Positions 25,082 to 34,247 are shown, numbered from the stretch's first letter. The stretch: 64,000 nt of DNA from Maricaulis sp. (GCF_030149515.1 NZ_JASBRI010000007.1:62001-126000); one strand, 5' to 3'. Notes: generated by a model from the letters alone, not told the origin. Numbers and translations: made by a program.

Positions 25082-26074
25082 ATGAAAATCGCCTATTTCG
25101 CCGCTGCAGCGCTGGCCCTGGCCGGCTGCGCCACGACCAGTCAAACAGCGCCTGTGGCCGAAGCGCCTGCCGCATCGGTTCAGGAACGCTCGCAGGCATT
25201 GTTCGAACAGGACCGCCAGGCCATTCTCGCCATGCAGGGTGAGTACGCGGTGACGTTCGACTTCCGCGAGACTGTGCCGATTGCCGAGGGTTACGAACTC
25301 GCGGAGCCCAAGTTCACACCCGCCCGTGAAGTCGTGATCGTTGTCGAAGACACTGGCGATTTCATCATGCTGCAGCATCTGCTGATTGTCGGCGAGGCGG
25401 ACAATCCCTTCATCGTCAAGCACTGGCGCCAGGACTGGCGCTACGAGCCGGATGCTGTTCTGGCCTTCCAGGGCCATGACGACTGGACGGTCGAGGAAGT
25501 TCCTGCCGCCGATGCGGCCGGCGCCTGGTCCCAGACTGTCTATCAGGTCGACGACAGTCCGCGTTACGCCGCCGTGGCGCAATGGGAGCACGATGCCGAG
25601 GGCATTTCCACCTGGGAACCGCCGGTCTCCTGGCGTCCGCTGCCACGCCGCGACGACACGACCCGCGACGACTATGATGCGATCGCCGCGGTGAACCGCC
25701 ACACCATTACGCCCTGGGGTTGGACCCACGAGCAGGACAATTCCAAGATCGTTGTGGAGGAAGACGGTTCCGTGCGTGAGCTCGTGCGCGAGATCGGTAT
25801 CAATACCTATCGCAATAGCGACCTCTCCAATGACCAGGCCGCACATGACTATTGGGAAGCGACCCATGAATACTGGGCGCTGGTGCGCGAACGTTTCGAC
25901 TGGCTGGAGGCCAATACCGGGCGTTTCCACATCGAGGACGACGCCGAAGGCACGCTACTCTACGGTCCGGTCCTGGAAGCCGGCCAGCGGGTTCTGTTCG
26001 GCATGGCCACCGTTGAGGAGGCTTTCGCCGAAGCTGAGACCTATCTGGATAGCCAGATCACGGTGATCGAGTAG
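25082..26074 (+). CDS. Lipoprotein, DUF6607-like
   Basis: A 330-residue lipoprotein. The N-terminus MKIAYFAAAALALAGCATT carries a clear lipobox LAGC with Cys-16. The mature part is rich in Trp, Asp and Glu (WRQDWRYEPDAVLAFQGHDD, TPWGWTHEQDNSKIVVEEDG) and has no recognised enzymatic motif. It looks like the DUF6607 family, whose members are often found beside haem-type TonB receptors, and here it is divergent from one across 137 nt. A role in haem or iron acquisition is inferred only from this neighbourhood. Predicted to be in the periplasm or attached to the outer membrane. Confidence 0.75.
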   Translation: MKIAYFAAAALALAGCATTSQTAPVAEAPAASVQERSQALFEQDRQAILAMQGEYAVTFDFRETVPIAEGYELAEPKFTPAREVVIVVEDTGDFIMLQHLLIVGEADNPFIVKHWRQDWRYEPDAVLAFQGHDDWTVEEVPAADAAGAWSQTVYQVDDSPRYAAVAQWEHDAEGISTWEPPVSWRPLPRRDDTTRDDYDAIAAVNRHTITPWGWTHEQDNSKIVVEEDGSVRELVREIGINTYRNSDLSNDQAAHDYWEATHEYWALVRERFDWLEANTGRFHIEDDAEGTLLYGPVLEAGQRVLFGMATVEEAFAEAETYLDSQITVIE

Positions 26075-26141
26075 AAGCGCCTGGAAGGCCGGGTGAATGC
26101 GCGGGCGGGGACAAGGCTCCGCTCGTTATCTCGGGTGCAGC

Positions 26142-27101
26142 CTATTTCGCTGCGACGGCCGGGGCGACGCCTGCCCGTATCGGTACGGGAACGGGGTCGA
26201 GTGCGCGGCAGTGATGGACGATGGCGTCGCGCATCCAGCGCATCGCACCGTCGAGCTCGAAACGCCGGTTCCAGTACAGCGTGATCGGCACGCAGGGGAT
26301 TTCGAAGGGCATCGCATAGACGGCAATGCCGCCTTCTGCCGCCATTTTGGCACCCAGCCGGCTCGGCACGCTGGCGACCAGATTCGTCGTCTTCACCAGG
26401 TGGGCAACCGTATTCATATGCTGGGTCGTTACGGCGACCCGGCGGCGGTAACCGTGGCGGCCGAGGACCTCGTCGACCAAGGATTCGGAGTCTCCGCGCT
26501 GTGAAAAGTTGATATGGCTCAGGGCGGCGAAGCGTTCGATATCGGGCAGGCCCTTTACTGTCGGGTGGCCGATACGCGCCACGAAGACATGTTGCTCGTC
26601 GAACACCTGACTGACCCCGAAACGTTTGGCCACGGGGGCATCCTTGTGCAGCAGAAAATCGATCTCGCCGGCGTCGAGCATGTCCAGCCCCTCGTCCAGA
26701 TCGGCCCCGCGCAGGCGCAGGTCGATCAGGGGCGCTTCCTCGGCCATGTGCGCCATCAGTTCGGGCAGGACGAAAAGGTCGAAATAGTCGGCGCATGCGA
26801 TCCGGAACTCGCGCCGGCACAGGCGCGAATCGAAGGCGGGGCCGGAATCCAGCGCCTGTTCGATATGGCGCAGGGCTTCGCGCACATCCTTGATGATCTC
26901 GCTGCAGCGCTCGGTCGGTTCGATCCCGCGCGGGGAACGCATGAAGAGCTGGTCGCCGAAGGCGGATCTCAACCGGGAGAGCGCGTTCGAGACGGTCGGC
27001 TGGGACACGTTGAGCCGCCGCGCGGCGCGGGTCACATTGCGTTCGTGCCAGAGCGCCTCGAAGGTCACCAGCAGGTTCAGGTCGACGTGTTTCAGCGTCA
27101 T
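26142..27101 (-). CDS. LysR-family transcriptional regulator
   Basis: A 319-residue LTTR. The winged helix-turn-helix is at residues 5-65 (VTRAARRLNVSQPTVSNALS), then a linker helix and the periplasmic-binding-like effector domain (FRIACADYFDLFVLPELMAH, and DFLLHKDAPVAKRFG). Overall it is nearest in style to NodD/NahR-type regulators. AAGGA 8 nt upstream favours ATG 27101 over the upstream ATGs at 27110 and 27140. It lies 38 nt downstream of the barrel gene on the same strand, so it is probably the last gene of the MMPL operon and may regulate it. The ligand is unknown. Confidence 0.9.
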   Translation of the reverse strand: MTLKHVDLNLLVTFEALWHERNVTRAARRLNVSQPTVSNALSRLRSAFGDQLFMRSPRGIEPTERCSEIIKDVREALRHIEQALDSGPAFDSRLCRREFRIACADYFDLFVLPELMAHMAEEAPLIDLRLRGADLDEGLDMLDAGEIDFLLHKDAPVAKRFGVSQVFDEQHVFVARIGHPTVKGLPDIERFAALSHINFSQRGDSESLVDEVLGRHGYRRRVAVTTQHMNTVAHLVKTTNLVASVPSRLGAKMAAEGGIAVYAMPFEIPCVPITLYWNRRFELDGAMRWMRDAIVHHCRALDPVPVPIRAGVAPAVAAK

Positions 27102-27139
27102 GATGGCCATCCTTGTGCGCCGCTCAACATTGTCCGCCA

Positions 27140-28372
27140 CTAGAAGTGACGGGTCAGCCGAAGGGTCAGCGCATCGTCCCGCCTGACGGCAAAAAGCCCG
27201 TCCTGAGGGTCGACATCGAGCGTGAACCGCCCCTCGACTTCAAGGAAGATATGGGAACCGAACCGGCGTTCCGCTTCTATCAGGCCTGCGATTGAGCCGT
27301 TTTCCGTATCGACGATGGCGCCGCCGAGTAAGGATGTGTCGTTGAAATCGTTCATGGCGAAACGTCCGCCCAGGAAGACGTCATTGTTGAATGTGGTTGG
27401 CGGGGCGATGGCCGGGTCGCTGTCGCGGCCGTCATGATGATACTCGATCAGAACGCCGAAATCCGCGCCGGAACGGGTGATACCGTAGAACGTGTATTCC
27501 AGCCCGCCGGTGAAGGCGCCGAACGTGTGGCCCTGGCCTTCGCGAACCAGCGCTTCCCCCTTCCACAGCCAGGCGCCGCGGGTCAGCTGCACATCGGCTG
27601 AGAGCTGGGAGATGATGGCGTAGTAGGGCTGCAGGGCCTGCCCGTCCGGTGTGCGGCGGAAGGCGGGCGCCCGGCTGGTGCCGTGGAAGGCGGCAAGGCC
27701 GACATCCCAGTCACCGAGGAAATGGCTCCAGCGCGCGGCAATGTCGACATGACGTTCCTCGTCAGCGTGTTCGTAGACGGGGGCATCGGTATCGACGGGA
27801 AGCGGACCGCGCAGCCGGCCATCCAGGCCCGGGAAGGTGCGTTCGCGAAAGCCGGGCAGGATGTAACCTTCCAGCCGGCCCCAGCCGGTCTGGTGCGTCA
27901 CGCGCAAGGCGGGCTGGCCCAGCTTGTCCTCGCCGTCGCTGTCTTCGACCAGATCGGTCTGGTTGACGATATCGACGAGGTGGCGCGATTCAGCGACGCC
28001 CCAGAACACCTTGATAACCCCCGTCTCGACGGTGAAGCCATCGCCGATATAGCGGTAGAAACCTTCTCGCAGGTCGGCGTGGGTGCGTTCGCCGTCAAGA
28101 CTGTCGATCCGCGCCCAGGGTACCAGCACGACGTGGTGCCGCCGGTCCTCGCTGCGCCAGCGGAAGTCGCCCTCGAGGATGATGGAAAACTGGGCGCCGT
28201 CCTCCTGGCCGGGCCAGGCCGGGGCCTCAGCGAATACCCGCGCTTCTGTGCCGGCTGAGCCGCCAGTATCCCACTCCCCCCGGGCATGGGCCGCCGTGGC
28301 GCCGAACAGGACAGCGGCCAGGATGAGGAGAGGCATGGCCAGGGATCTGAGCAAGCGTAGTGTGGAATTCAT
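27140..28372 (-). CDS. Outer-membrane beta-barrel protein of the MMPL operon
   Basis: A 410-residue protein with a Sec signal peptide (LLILAAVLFGATAAHA, cleavage about residue 31) and an all-beta, aromatic-rich mature part with alternating strands ending in the outer-membrane signature Phe (LRLTRHF). The order permease, LolA-like protein, barrel resembles the DUF1302/DUF1329/MMPL gene groups of gammaproteobacteria, and the barrel is DUF1302-like in style. Inferred role: outer-membrane component of a substrate export route served by the RND permease. The start at 28372 opens the signal peptide directly. Substrate unknown. Confidence 0.75.
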   Translation of the reverse strand: MNSTLRLLRSLAMPLLILAAVLFGATAAHARGEWDTGGSAGTEARVFAEAPAWPGQEDGAQFSIILEGDFRWRSEDRRHHVVLVPWARIDSLDGERTHADLREGFYRYIGDGFTVETGVIKVFWGVAESRHLVDIVNQTDLVEDSDGEDKLGQPALRVTHQTGWGRLEGYILPGFRERTFPGLDGRLRGPLPVDTDAPVYEHADEERHVDIAARWSHFLGDWDVGLAAFHGTSRAPAFRRTPDGQALQPYYAIISQLSADVQLTRGAWLWKGEALVREGQGHTFGAFTGGLEYTFYGITRSGADFGVLIEYHHDGRDSDPAIAPPTTFNNDVFLGGRFAMNDFNDTSLLGGAIVDTENGSIAGLIEAERRFGSHIFLEVEGRFTLDVDPQDGLFAVRRDDALTLRLTRHF

Positions 28373-28457
28373 GTTGGTCTCGCATCGGGAAATCCGCCGC
28401 GGTTGCACCGACAGGGAGACGTGCAGCCGCGGCGGCCAGGCGCGATCCCGCTGGGGT

Positions 28458-28476
28458 GCCGGCGCAATGCGCCGGC
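28458..28476. other. GC-rich palindrome between lolA-like and barrel genes
   Basis: GCCGGCGC-AAT-GCGCCGGC forms an 8-bp stem with a short loop in the 131-nt gap between two same-strand genes. There is no T-run; it may stabilise the upstream transcript or set the expression ratio. Confidence 0.5.
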
Positions 28477-28503
28477 GGGGACCGCTGGGGGGCTTGTGAC
28501 GGC

Positions 28504-29358
28504 CTAGTACTGGCGCTCCAGAACGCCGCGCACGAAATCGTTGTCGCTCAGGCCAACACCGAATTCGAATTCGCCGTAGTTCAGCTCGGTGGACTTGCCG
28601 GTTTGGTGATTGGTCATCGTCAGCGCGTGCGAGCGCCAGATGCCGTCCCCGTATTCGCGGTAGTCGGCCAGATCGAGCGTTTTGAGGAGATCGCCGCGGC
28701 GGTCGAAGAACTCGATGCGGCGGATTTGGTAGACCTCCTGGTCGATATAGGAGACCTGGCGCGAATAGCCGGAATTCCCGTAGCGCGGAAAGCGCTCGAC
28801 GACATCCACGGTCAGGGTCTCGCCACCCACCGAGATCTGGGCCGTGTCGAGATAGTTGTGCTCATACTTGTTGAGCTCCACGGCGGTGAAATCCTCGAAG
28901 GCAAATTCGGACCCCACGAAGGGGCCGGACTTGTTGGCCGAGGAAATCCGGCGGACGCGCGCCAGGGCCGGCAGGTAGAGCCATTGATCGTCCGGTTCCA
29001 GGATGCGGGCATGGGAGAGCAGGGCCGTGCCTTCCACGTCCGCCGGCGTATTGAACACCACGATCGACTTGTCGCCGACCGTATTGTCCGCCCGCTCCAG
29101 CGTCTGGAAGCTCAGCTCGCGCGATGTTTCCTGGCCGGCGGCGTTGCGCAGGACCATTGTGGCCTCCACGCGGCTGTCGGCGAAGCCATTGTCGGAATTG
29201 TCCGAGCGCATGGCAATTTCATAGCCGCGCCGCTCGCTGTCGTTGTCGACCCAGTCGGGTAGTGCCATGTCCTGGGACAGGGCGGGCGCCGCCAGGGCGG
29301 CAATCGCCGCCAGGGCGAGAAGGGGCTTACGCCACGGGTTGATAGTCGCGGTCTTCAT
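28504..29358 (-). CDS. LolA-like outer-membrane lipoprotein-sorting family protein
   Basis: A 284-residue periplasmic protein with a signal peptide (PLLALAAIAALAAPALS, cleavage near residue 29). The mature part has the unclosed beta-barrel style of the COG2834/PF17131 LolA-like family: LSFQTLERADNTVGDKSIVV, NTPADVEGTALLSHARILEP, QWLYLPALARVRRISSANKS and GPFVGSEFAFEDF. The family is coupled genetically to MMPL-type RND permeases, as here: its start overlaps the end of the permease gene by 32 nt. Inferred to carry a hydrophobic substrate across the periplasm. Confidence 0.88.
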   Translation of the reverse strand: MKTATINPWRKPLLALAAIAALAAPALSQDMALPDWVDNDSERRGYEIAMRSDNSDNGFADSRVEATMVLRNAAGQETSRELSFQTLERADNTVGDKSIVVFNTPADVEGTALLSHARILEPDDQWLYLPALARVRRISSANKSGPFVGSEFAFEDFTAVELNKYEHNYLDTAQISVGGETLTVDVVERFPRYGNSGYSRQVSYIDQEVYQIRRIEFFDRRGDLLKTLDLADYREYGDGIWRSHALTMTNHQTGKSTELNYGEFEFGVGLSDNDFVRGVLERQY

Positions 29359-31705
29359 TGGAGCGTTCTCCGGATTGGGTTTTCGGGGAGGTGAGCTTGG
29401 ACAGTTCCACCAGCAGGGCCGGCAGGAGCAGGAAGTCGAGCACCAGGGCGAAGACGATCGCCAGGGCGGTCAGAAGTCCCATGTCCGCATTGAGTTTGAA
29501 GGTCGACATGGCCAGCACGGCGAAGCCGGCTGCAAGGATGATCGTGTTGATCGCCACCGCCATGCCCACAGTCTCGAAGGCGTAGCGGATGGCTTCGGCA
29601 GTCGAAGCGCCCCGTTCCACGCGGGCGCGCCGGTACTTGGTCAGGAAGTGGACCGTATCGTCGACGACGATGCCGAGCGACACCGCACCCACGGCCGCAA
29701 CCGAGAAACCGACCGTGCCGACCAGAAGCGCCCAGGTGCCGAATGTGGTGAGGATCGGCAATGTGTTGGGCACCAGGCTGAGCAAGCCCAGGCGGAAAGA
29801 GCGCAGCGCCAGGATCATAACCAGGCCGATTGCGATCACCGCCAGGATATTGCCGGATATCATGGAGTTGACATTGCGTTCGGCGATAAAGGCGAACATC
29901 ACCTGCGCCCCCGTCGCCGAGGTGTGCATGTAGTCCGGCGTGTTCGCGACCAGCCAGGCTTCCGCGTCGTCGAGGAAGGCCTTGGTTTCCTCGGTGGTGA
30001 CATTGTCCAGCGTCACGGTGAGGCGGGTGGCGGACTTGTCGATATTGATGCGGTCGTTGAGATCCAGCCCGTAGGGCAGGGAGAGCTCGTAGAGTAGTAG
30101 ATACTGAGCGGCCAGGCTGCGATCGTCAGGGATGCGGTAATAGGCCGGGTTGTCCTCATGCATGTTGCGGTTGAGCCGCCGCATGATGTCGGTGATGGCG
30201 TAGACGTGGGTGACGTTCTCCTGCTGGCGTGCCCATTGCGCGAACGCGTCCAGATTCCGCAGGTATTCCGGATCGGACACGCCACCGGCGCCGTTGGCCG
30301 GCACGGAGAATTCGACCGGATAGAGACCGAAATGCTCCAGCGCGATGTCATTGTCCCGGCGCACTTCCAGGCTTTCGTCGAAATAATTCACCCACTGATC
30401 GTTGAGCTCGATTGTCGGGATCAGCGCGATCAGTGCCGCCGAACCGGCGGCCGACAGGATCAGCACCGTACGGCTGCGGCGGGTGACGAAATCGGCCAGC
30501 TGGCCCATGCGGGCAGTGGCGTCCTTGCCGTTACCAGTACGCGGCGCCGCCTTCATCGGCAGCAGCGAGACGATGGCCGGCAGGAAGGTGATCGACAACA
30601 GCCACGCGGCGGCAATACCGATCGCCGTCATCGTGCCGAGATGGCCGAAGGGCGGCGAGTCCGACAGGTTCAGCGCCATGAATCCGATAATCGTGGTCAC
30701 CGAGGTGATGGAGACGGCGAGGAAGTTGATCCGCACCGCATCGACGATCGCTTCTCGCTTGGGCAGGCCGTCGCGCATGCGTTGGCGCATCGACATCAGG
30801 ATGTGGATCGAGTCGGCAATGGCCAGGGTCAGGACGATGGTCGGCGCGGAGGCGGAGACCGGGGTCAGGCCGATCGCCATGAAACCTGCCGATCCCATCG
30901 CGACGATCGACGAGAACAGGATCAGGAACAAGGTCGCCAGAGTTCCGCTGATCGAGCGGATGGCGATCATCATGATTACCAGGAGCACGCCATACATCAG
31001 CGGGATCAGGGTCGCCATGTCGCCCATGCCGGATTCCATGAAAGCGTTGTTCATCATGGAAATGCCGGACAGCACGACATCGACGTCGGGATAATCGGCC
31101 TCGATCCGATCGCGTAGTGCCCGGACCACGGCGACCGCTTCGGGCACTTCCATGGCACTTTCTTCGGGGTATTGCAGGACGATATTGACGGCGGTTGCGT
31201 CGCCCTCGGGCGTGACAAGCTGATTGCGAAGCAGCGGTTCGTTGAGGGCGACGGCGCTACGCCGGGAAATCTGCGATGCGCTCATGCTGCGCGGGTCGCG
31301 GATCAGATCCTCGACAATCAGATTGTCGCCTTCCGCCCAAGTGTGCTGGAAGTTGGTGATGGAATCGACCCGGATCGCGTAGGGGACCTGCCAGCCGGCT
31401 TCGGTGATCTCTTCCACGGCGGCAAGGGTTTCCTGCGTGAAGACATTGCCGTTGGCGGGCCGCACGACGATCAGGAAATTGTCGTTCTTGGTATAGGTCG
31501 CCTGGAAATTCTCAAAGGCCGTCAGGTCGGGGTTCTCGCTGGAAAAGAAGGCCCGGTAATTGGTGTCGAACGACAGGTTCGGCATGCCCGTGGCAAAACC
31601 GAACGTGGCGAGAAGGGTGAGAAGGATCACCCCCCACCGCCAGCGGATCATGACGTCGGCGAGCGCGGTGGCGAACGCGTCCGTGCGGTTTCTGATTGCG
31701 CCCAT
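29327..31705 (-). CDS. RND/MMPL-family efflux permease
   Basis: A 792-residue inner-membrane permease with 12 predicted transmembrane segments in two repeats of 1+5, each with a large periplasmic loop. Landmarks include GVILLTLLATFGFATGMPNL (TM1), GMGDMATLIPLMYGVLLVIM, LTLAIADSIHILMSM and, in the second half, SLGIVVDDTVHFLTKYRRAR. This arrangement is that of MMPL/HpnN-like RND proteins moving lipids or other hydrophobic compounds, not of AcrB-type pumps (which are about 1050 residues). The ATG at 31705 has AGGAC upstream. First gene of the unit with the LolA-like, barrel and LysR genes. Confidence 0.92.
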   Translation of the reverse strand: MGAIRNRTDAFATALADVMIRWRWGVILLTLLATFGFATGMPNLSFDTNYRAFFSSENPDLTAFENFQATYTKNDNFLIVVRPANGNVFTQETLAAVEEITEAGWQVPYAIRVDSITNFQHTWAEGDNLIVEDLIRDPRSMSASQISRRSAVALNEPLLRNQLVTPEGDATAVNIVLQYPEESAMEVPEAVAVVRALRDRIEADYPDVDVVLSGISMMNNAFMESGMGDMATLIPLMYGVLLVIMMIAIRSISGTLATLFLILFSSIVAMGSAGFMAIGLTPVSASAPTIVLTLAIADSIHILMSMRQRMRDGLPKREAIVDAVRINFLAVSITSVTTIIGFMALNLSDSPPFGHLGTMTAIGIAAAWLLSITFLPAIVSLLPMKAAPRTGNGKDATARMGQLADFVTRRSRTVLILSAAGSAALIALIPTIELNDQWVNYFDESLEVRRDNDIALEHFGLYPVEFSVPANGAGGVSDPEYLRNLDAFAQWARQQENVTHVYAITDIMRRLNRNMHEDNPAYYRIPDDRSLAAQYLLLYELSLPYGLDLNDRINIDKSATRLTVTLDNVTTEETKAFLDDAEAWLVANTPDYMHTSATGAQVMFAFIAERNVNSMISGNILAVIAIGLVMILALRSFRLGLLSLVPNTLPILTTFGTWALLVGTVGFSVAAVGAVSLGIVVDDTVHFLTKYRRARVERGASTAEAIRYAFETVGMAVAINTIILAAGFAVLAMSTFKLNADMGLLTALAIVFALVLDFLLLPALLVELSKLTSPKTQSGERSNEDRDYQPVA

Positions 31706-32054
31706 TTCGGGTCCTTTCAGGCAATACTGTGCCAACGCCGGACGGACGCCCGGCGTGGAGATGTGCGCGCGCCGGAGATGGACGCGCCGGAATTCAGTCG
31801 ATTTGAGGAGCGGTCCTGTCCGGACCGCAGGCGGCTAGCCTTCGCTCGCCTTGATCATGTCGGGTCCCTCCTTGTGCCGACGCAGATGACGGATCGCGGC
31901 ACAATTGGGGAATGCCGGCCGGCATCGCCAATCGATGAGGGGAATATCGTTCATTGGCGATATGAATAATGCGAGGCGCATGCGGAGACCGACCGGAAAG
32001 GCGGGCGCACCTGTCCGGCATGATTACGGGGCAGTTGGCGGTCAGAAACCGTGT
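31706..32054. other. 349-nt upstream region of the MMPL operon
   Basis: No gene is supported here. It should contain the MMPL operon promoter. The palindrome TTCAT-N7-ATGAA (31950-31966) is described separately; otherwise only short GC-rich inverted repeats are visible. Confidence 0.5.
31950..31966. promoter_or_regulatory. Palindrome, possible LysR-type operator
   Basis: TTCAT at 31950-31954 and ATGAA at 31962-31966 flank 7 nt, inside a wider ATATCG/CGATAT arrangement. It lies about 245 nt upstream of the permease start. LysR-type sites are short interrupted palindromes; assignment to the LysR gene of this operon is inference. Confidence 0.3.
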
Positions 32055-32378
32055 TCAGCCACGTCCATAGCGTCGTTTGGCCCAATAGATGGCGCCAATG
32101 GCGATCATATAGATCGACAGCCGCAGGAGCACGACGATACCGCCGCGTTCGTCGAGGCGGGAGATGGCGAAGTCGAAGGCGAAGTCCGGCGGAATACCGG
32201 TGGCCCAGCGGTAGAAGAAGGGAGCGGCGGCGTCGACGAAAAAGGCGATGGCCGCGGCGGCCGGCCATTGGGGCCATTTGCGCATGATCAGGGCGGCGAC
32301 CAGCGAAAGCACAATGATCAGCCACCAGTCAAAGGGTGTGAAACCGGATGCGAGCCGGTCGCCCATAGTATCGTACAT
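32055..32378 (-). CDS. Small membrane protein at the end of the flhAFG unit
   Basis: A 107-residue protein with three likely transmembrane segments (FDWWLIIVLSLVAALIM, WPAAAAIAFFVDAAAPFFY, IVVLLRLSIYMIAIGAIYWA). AAGGGGAG lies about 9 nt before ATG 32378. It starts 41 nt after flhG on the same strand and is probably co-transcribed. No family was recognised and no catalytic motif is visible. A flagellar role is possible from position only. Confidence 0.7.
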   Translation of the reverse strand: MYDTMGDRLASGFTPFDWWLIIVLSLVAALIMRKWPQWPAAAAIAFFVDAAAPFFYRWATGIPPDFAFDFAISRLDERGGIVVLLRLSIYMIAIGAIYWAKRRYGRG

Positions 32379-32419
32379 GCCCCAAACGCTCCCCTTCACA
32401 CAAACGTCCCGAGGGGAGT

Positions 32420-33220
32420 TTACGCTGCTTCTTTGCCGCGCGCGAGTGACCCGGCGAGGGCTTGGAGATCCTTGGCCGCATCGCAGGCAGGGGCGCGGAC
32501 CGAAACACAGGTCTGGTTCCGGATCGCCGCCGGCACGTTGTGATCGCGGCGGATGATGCCGGCCAGCGTGGGCGTGAAGGACAGGAAGGCCTCGCACGTC
32601 TTGCGGAAGGCACTGAAAGCGTCGCGGGCCGTGCGCATGTCCGGCGCATTGTTGATCACCACGAGAGGCGAAGCGCCGTCGTCGTGCAGGCGCAGCGTCT
32701 TCACGAAAGCGTAGGCGTCGGTCAGCGAGGTGGGCTCGTCGTTGAGAACGATCACCACATCATCGGCGGTCAGTGCCAGCCGGACGGTGGCCCGGTCAGC
32801 GCCGGCGGCGAGATCCAGGATGGCGCGGTCGTAGGACAATGCCAGGGCTGCCACTCCGGTGGCGAGTTTGGTGAGGCCGGGGCCGTGGAGATTGGCCAGC
32901 GCGCCGGAACCGGACCGGCCCGAAATGACGTCGAACCCGCCTTTTTCGGCCGCGCCGCCCAGGGCCGGGCAGACGGCGTCAGCCAGACCGATCCGTCCGT
33001 TCAGCACGGTGGAGATGTCCGAGGCGGGCTGCAGGCCCAGCTGGACGTCGATATTGGCCATGCCCAGATCGCCATCCATCAGCAGGACGCGTTCGCCCAT
33101 GGAGGAGAAGGCGTGGGCCATGCCGATGGCAGCTGCGGTCTTGCCGACCCCGCCCTTGCCCGAGGCTACGGCCAGGATCCGGCCGGCGGAACGGTCTTGC
33201 GGTGCGGAAGCGAGTTTCAT
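32420..33220 (-). CDS. flhG: MinD-like ATPase FlhG/YlxH
   Basis: A 266-residue ParA/MinD-family ATPase. The deviant Walker A is AVASGKGGVGKTAAAIGMAH, switch I region LLMDGDLGMANIDVQLGLQP, and switch II is in YDRAILDLAAGADRAT. FlhG proteins control flagellar number and position together with the GTPase FlhF, and its ATG overlaps the flhF stop by 4 nt, confirming the pairing. The typical N-terminal DQAxxLR FlhF-activating motif of polar flagellates is not obvious. The C-terminus has a short basic helix but no clear MinD-type membrane-targeting sequence. Confidence 0.88.
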   Translation of the reverse strand: MKLASAPQDRSAGRILAVASGKGGVGKTAAAIGMAHAFSSMGERVLLMDGDLGMANIDVQLGLQPASDISTVLNGRIGLADAVCPALGGAAEKGGFDVISGRSGSGALANLHGPGLTKLATGVAALALSYDRAILDLAAGADRATVRLALTADDVVIVLNDEPTSLTDAYAFVKTLRLHDDGASPLVVINNAPDMRTARDAFSAFRKTCEAFLSFTPTLAGIIRRDHNVPAAIRNQTCVSVRAPACDAAKDLQALAGSLARGKEAA

Positions 33221-34212
33221 CAGTCCGCCTCGTCGAACGGGGTTTCACGATCTTCGATCAGCACGCGGGCAAGCCGCAAGGGCGTTGCCGGAGCGAGTCC
33301 GCCGCCGATGAAGGGGGTGGAGGAAATCTGGGCGAAGGCCAGGCCGGTTTCGCCGACGCCGAGAATGGCACCGAGACGGCGGGCACAGTCCAGCTTGACC
33401 GGAACGGCCCGGCTGGCGCCGATGGAAGCAAACAGCGAGGCGGCGTCCTCGGCGTCTTCCGGTGTCAGTCCGGCATCGAATACATAGACGATCTCGGCCC
33501 GGGCCGAGTCGGCGAAGGCGAGCGTCATGTCCAGATCGTCGAGCTCGAACGGGTTTACCGCAGGGGCGTCGATCAGGGCCGGACCTTCCAGCTCGGCGAC
33601 GGCATCCATCATTTCACGCGGATCGTCGACCGTCTTGAAACCGGCGCCCATGCGTTTGGCGAGGGCTGCCAGGCGGTCGTCCGCTCCCGCGCGCTCACCG
33701 TCGCAGGAAATCAGGGTCGGTGTTGCTCCCGCGGTGATGGCGCGGGCGGCGGTCTTGGCGAGGGCCGAGGTCTTGCCGACCCCCGGCGTTCCGGCAAACA
33801 GCACGGCGTGTTCCGGGACTGCGGGCAGCGGCTGGAATGTATAGCGGCACTCGATGGCATGGGCGAGGCGGGCCACGGCGTGGCCATCGGCGAGATCGTG
33901 CGCGGCCCGTATCAGGGCCTGGGCTGCCCCGCCCGGTGTGCGATGAAAGCCCAGCGCCCGGATCACCCGGTCGAGATCGCTATCCTCGCGCAGTCCGCGT
34001 TCGACCTCGGCCTCCTCATTGAGACGTTCGGCGCGTTGGCGAACCGGTTCGGCCGGTTCGCGGACATAGGCGGCCTCCACAGCGGCCCGCACCTGCACGC
34101 CCCCGTTCGGACCGTCGGAGGTGGCGATGATCACTGCTTCCGGCCCCATCTCACGGCGCACATCGGCCATGGCCTGGGTCAGGGATTGGGCTGCGAAGGT
34201 TCTAAGATGCAT
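33220..34212 (-). CDS. flhF: SRP-family GTPase FlhF
   Basis: A 330-residue SRP-type GTPase that marks the site of flagellum assembly in many bacteria. The B domain opens with MHLRTFAAQSLTQAMADVRR and GPEAVIIATSD, typical of FlhF; an N domain follows and the G domain has the P-loop FAGTPGVGKTSALAKTAA. The DGERAGADDRL stretch corresponds to the SRP DTxRxxAxxQL motif but lacks DTYR, and the NKxD-like KLD segment (VPVKLDCARRLGAIL) is preserved. The protein is somewhat shorter than enteric or vibrio FlhF. It is 35 nt after flhA and overlaps flhG. Confidence 0.9.
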   Translation of the reverse strand: MHLRTFAAQSLTQAMADVRREMGPEAVIIATSDGPNGGVQVRAAVEAAYVREPAEPVRQRAERLNEEAEVERGLREDSDLDRVIRALGFHRTPGGAAQALIRAAHDLADGHAVARLAHAIECRYTFQPLPAVPEHAVLFAGTPGVGKTSALAKTAARAITAGATPTLISCDGERAGADDRLAALAKRMGAGFKTVDDPREMMDAVAELEGPALIDAPAVNPFELDDLDMTLAFADSARAEIVYVFDAGLTPEDAEDAASLFASIGASRAVPVKLDCARRLGAILGVGETGLAFAQISSTPFIGGGLAPATPLRLARVLIEDRETPFDEAD

Positions 34213-34247
34213 GGCTCAGGTCACCAAGGGGGCAATCATGCAGCCGT

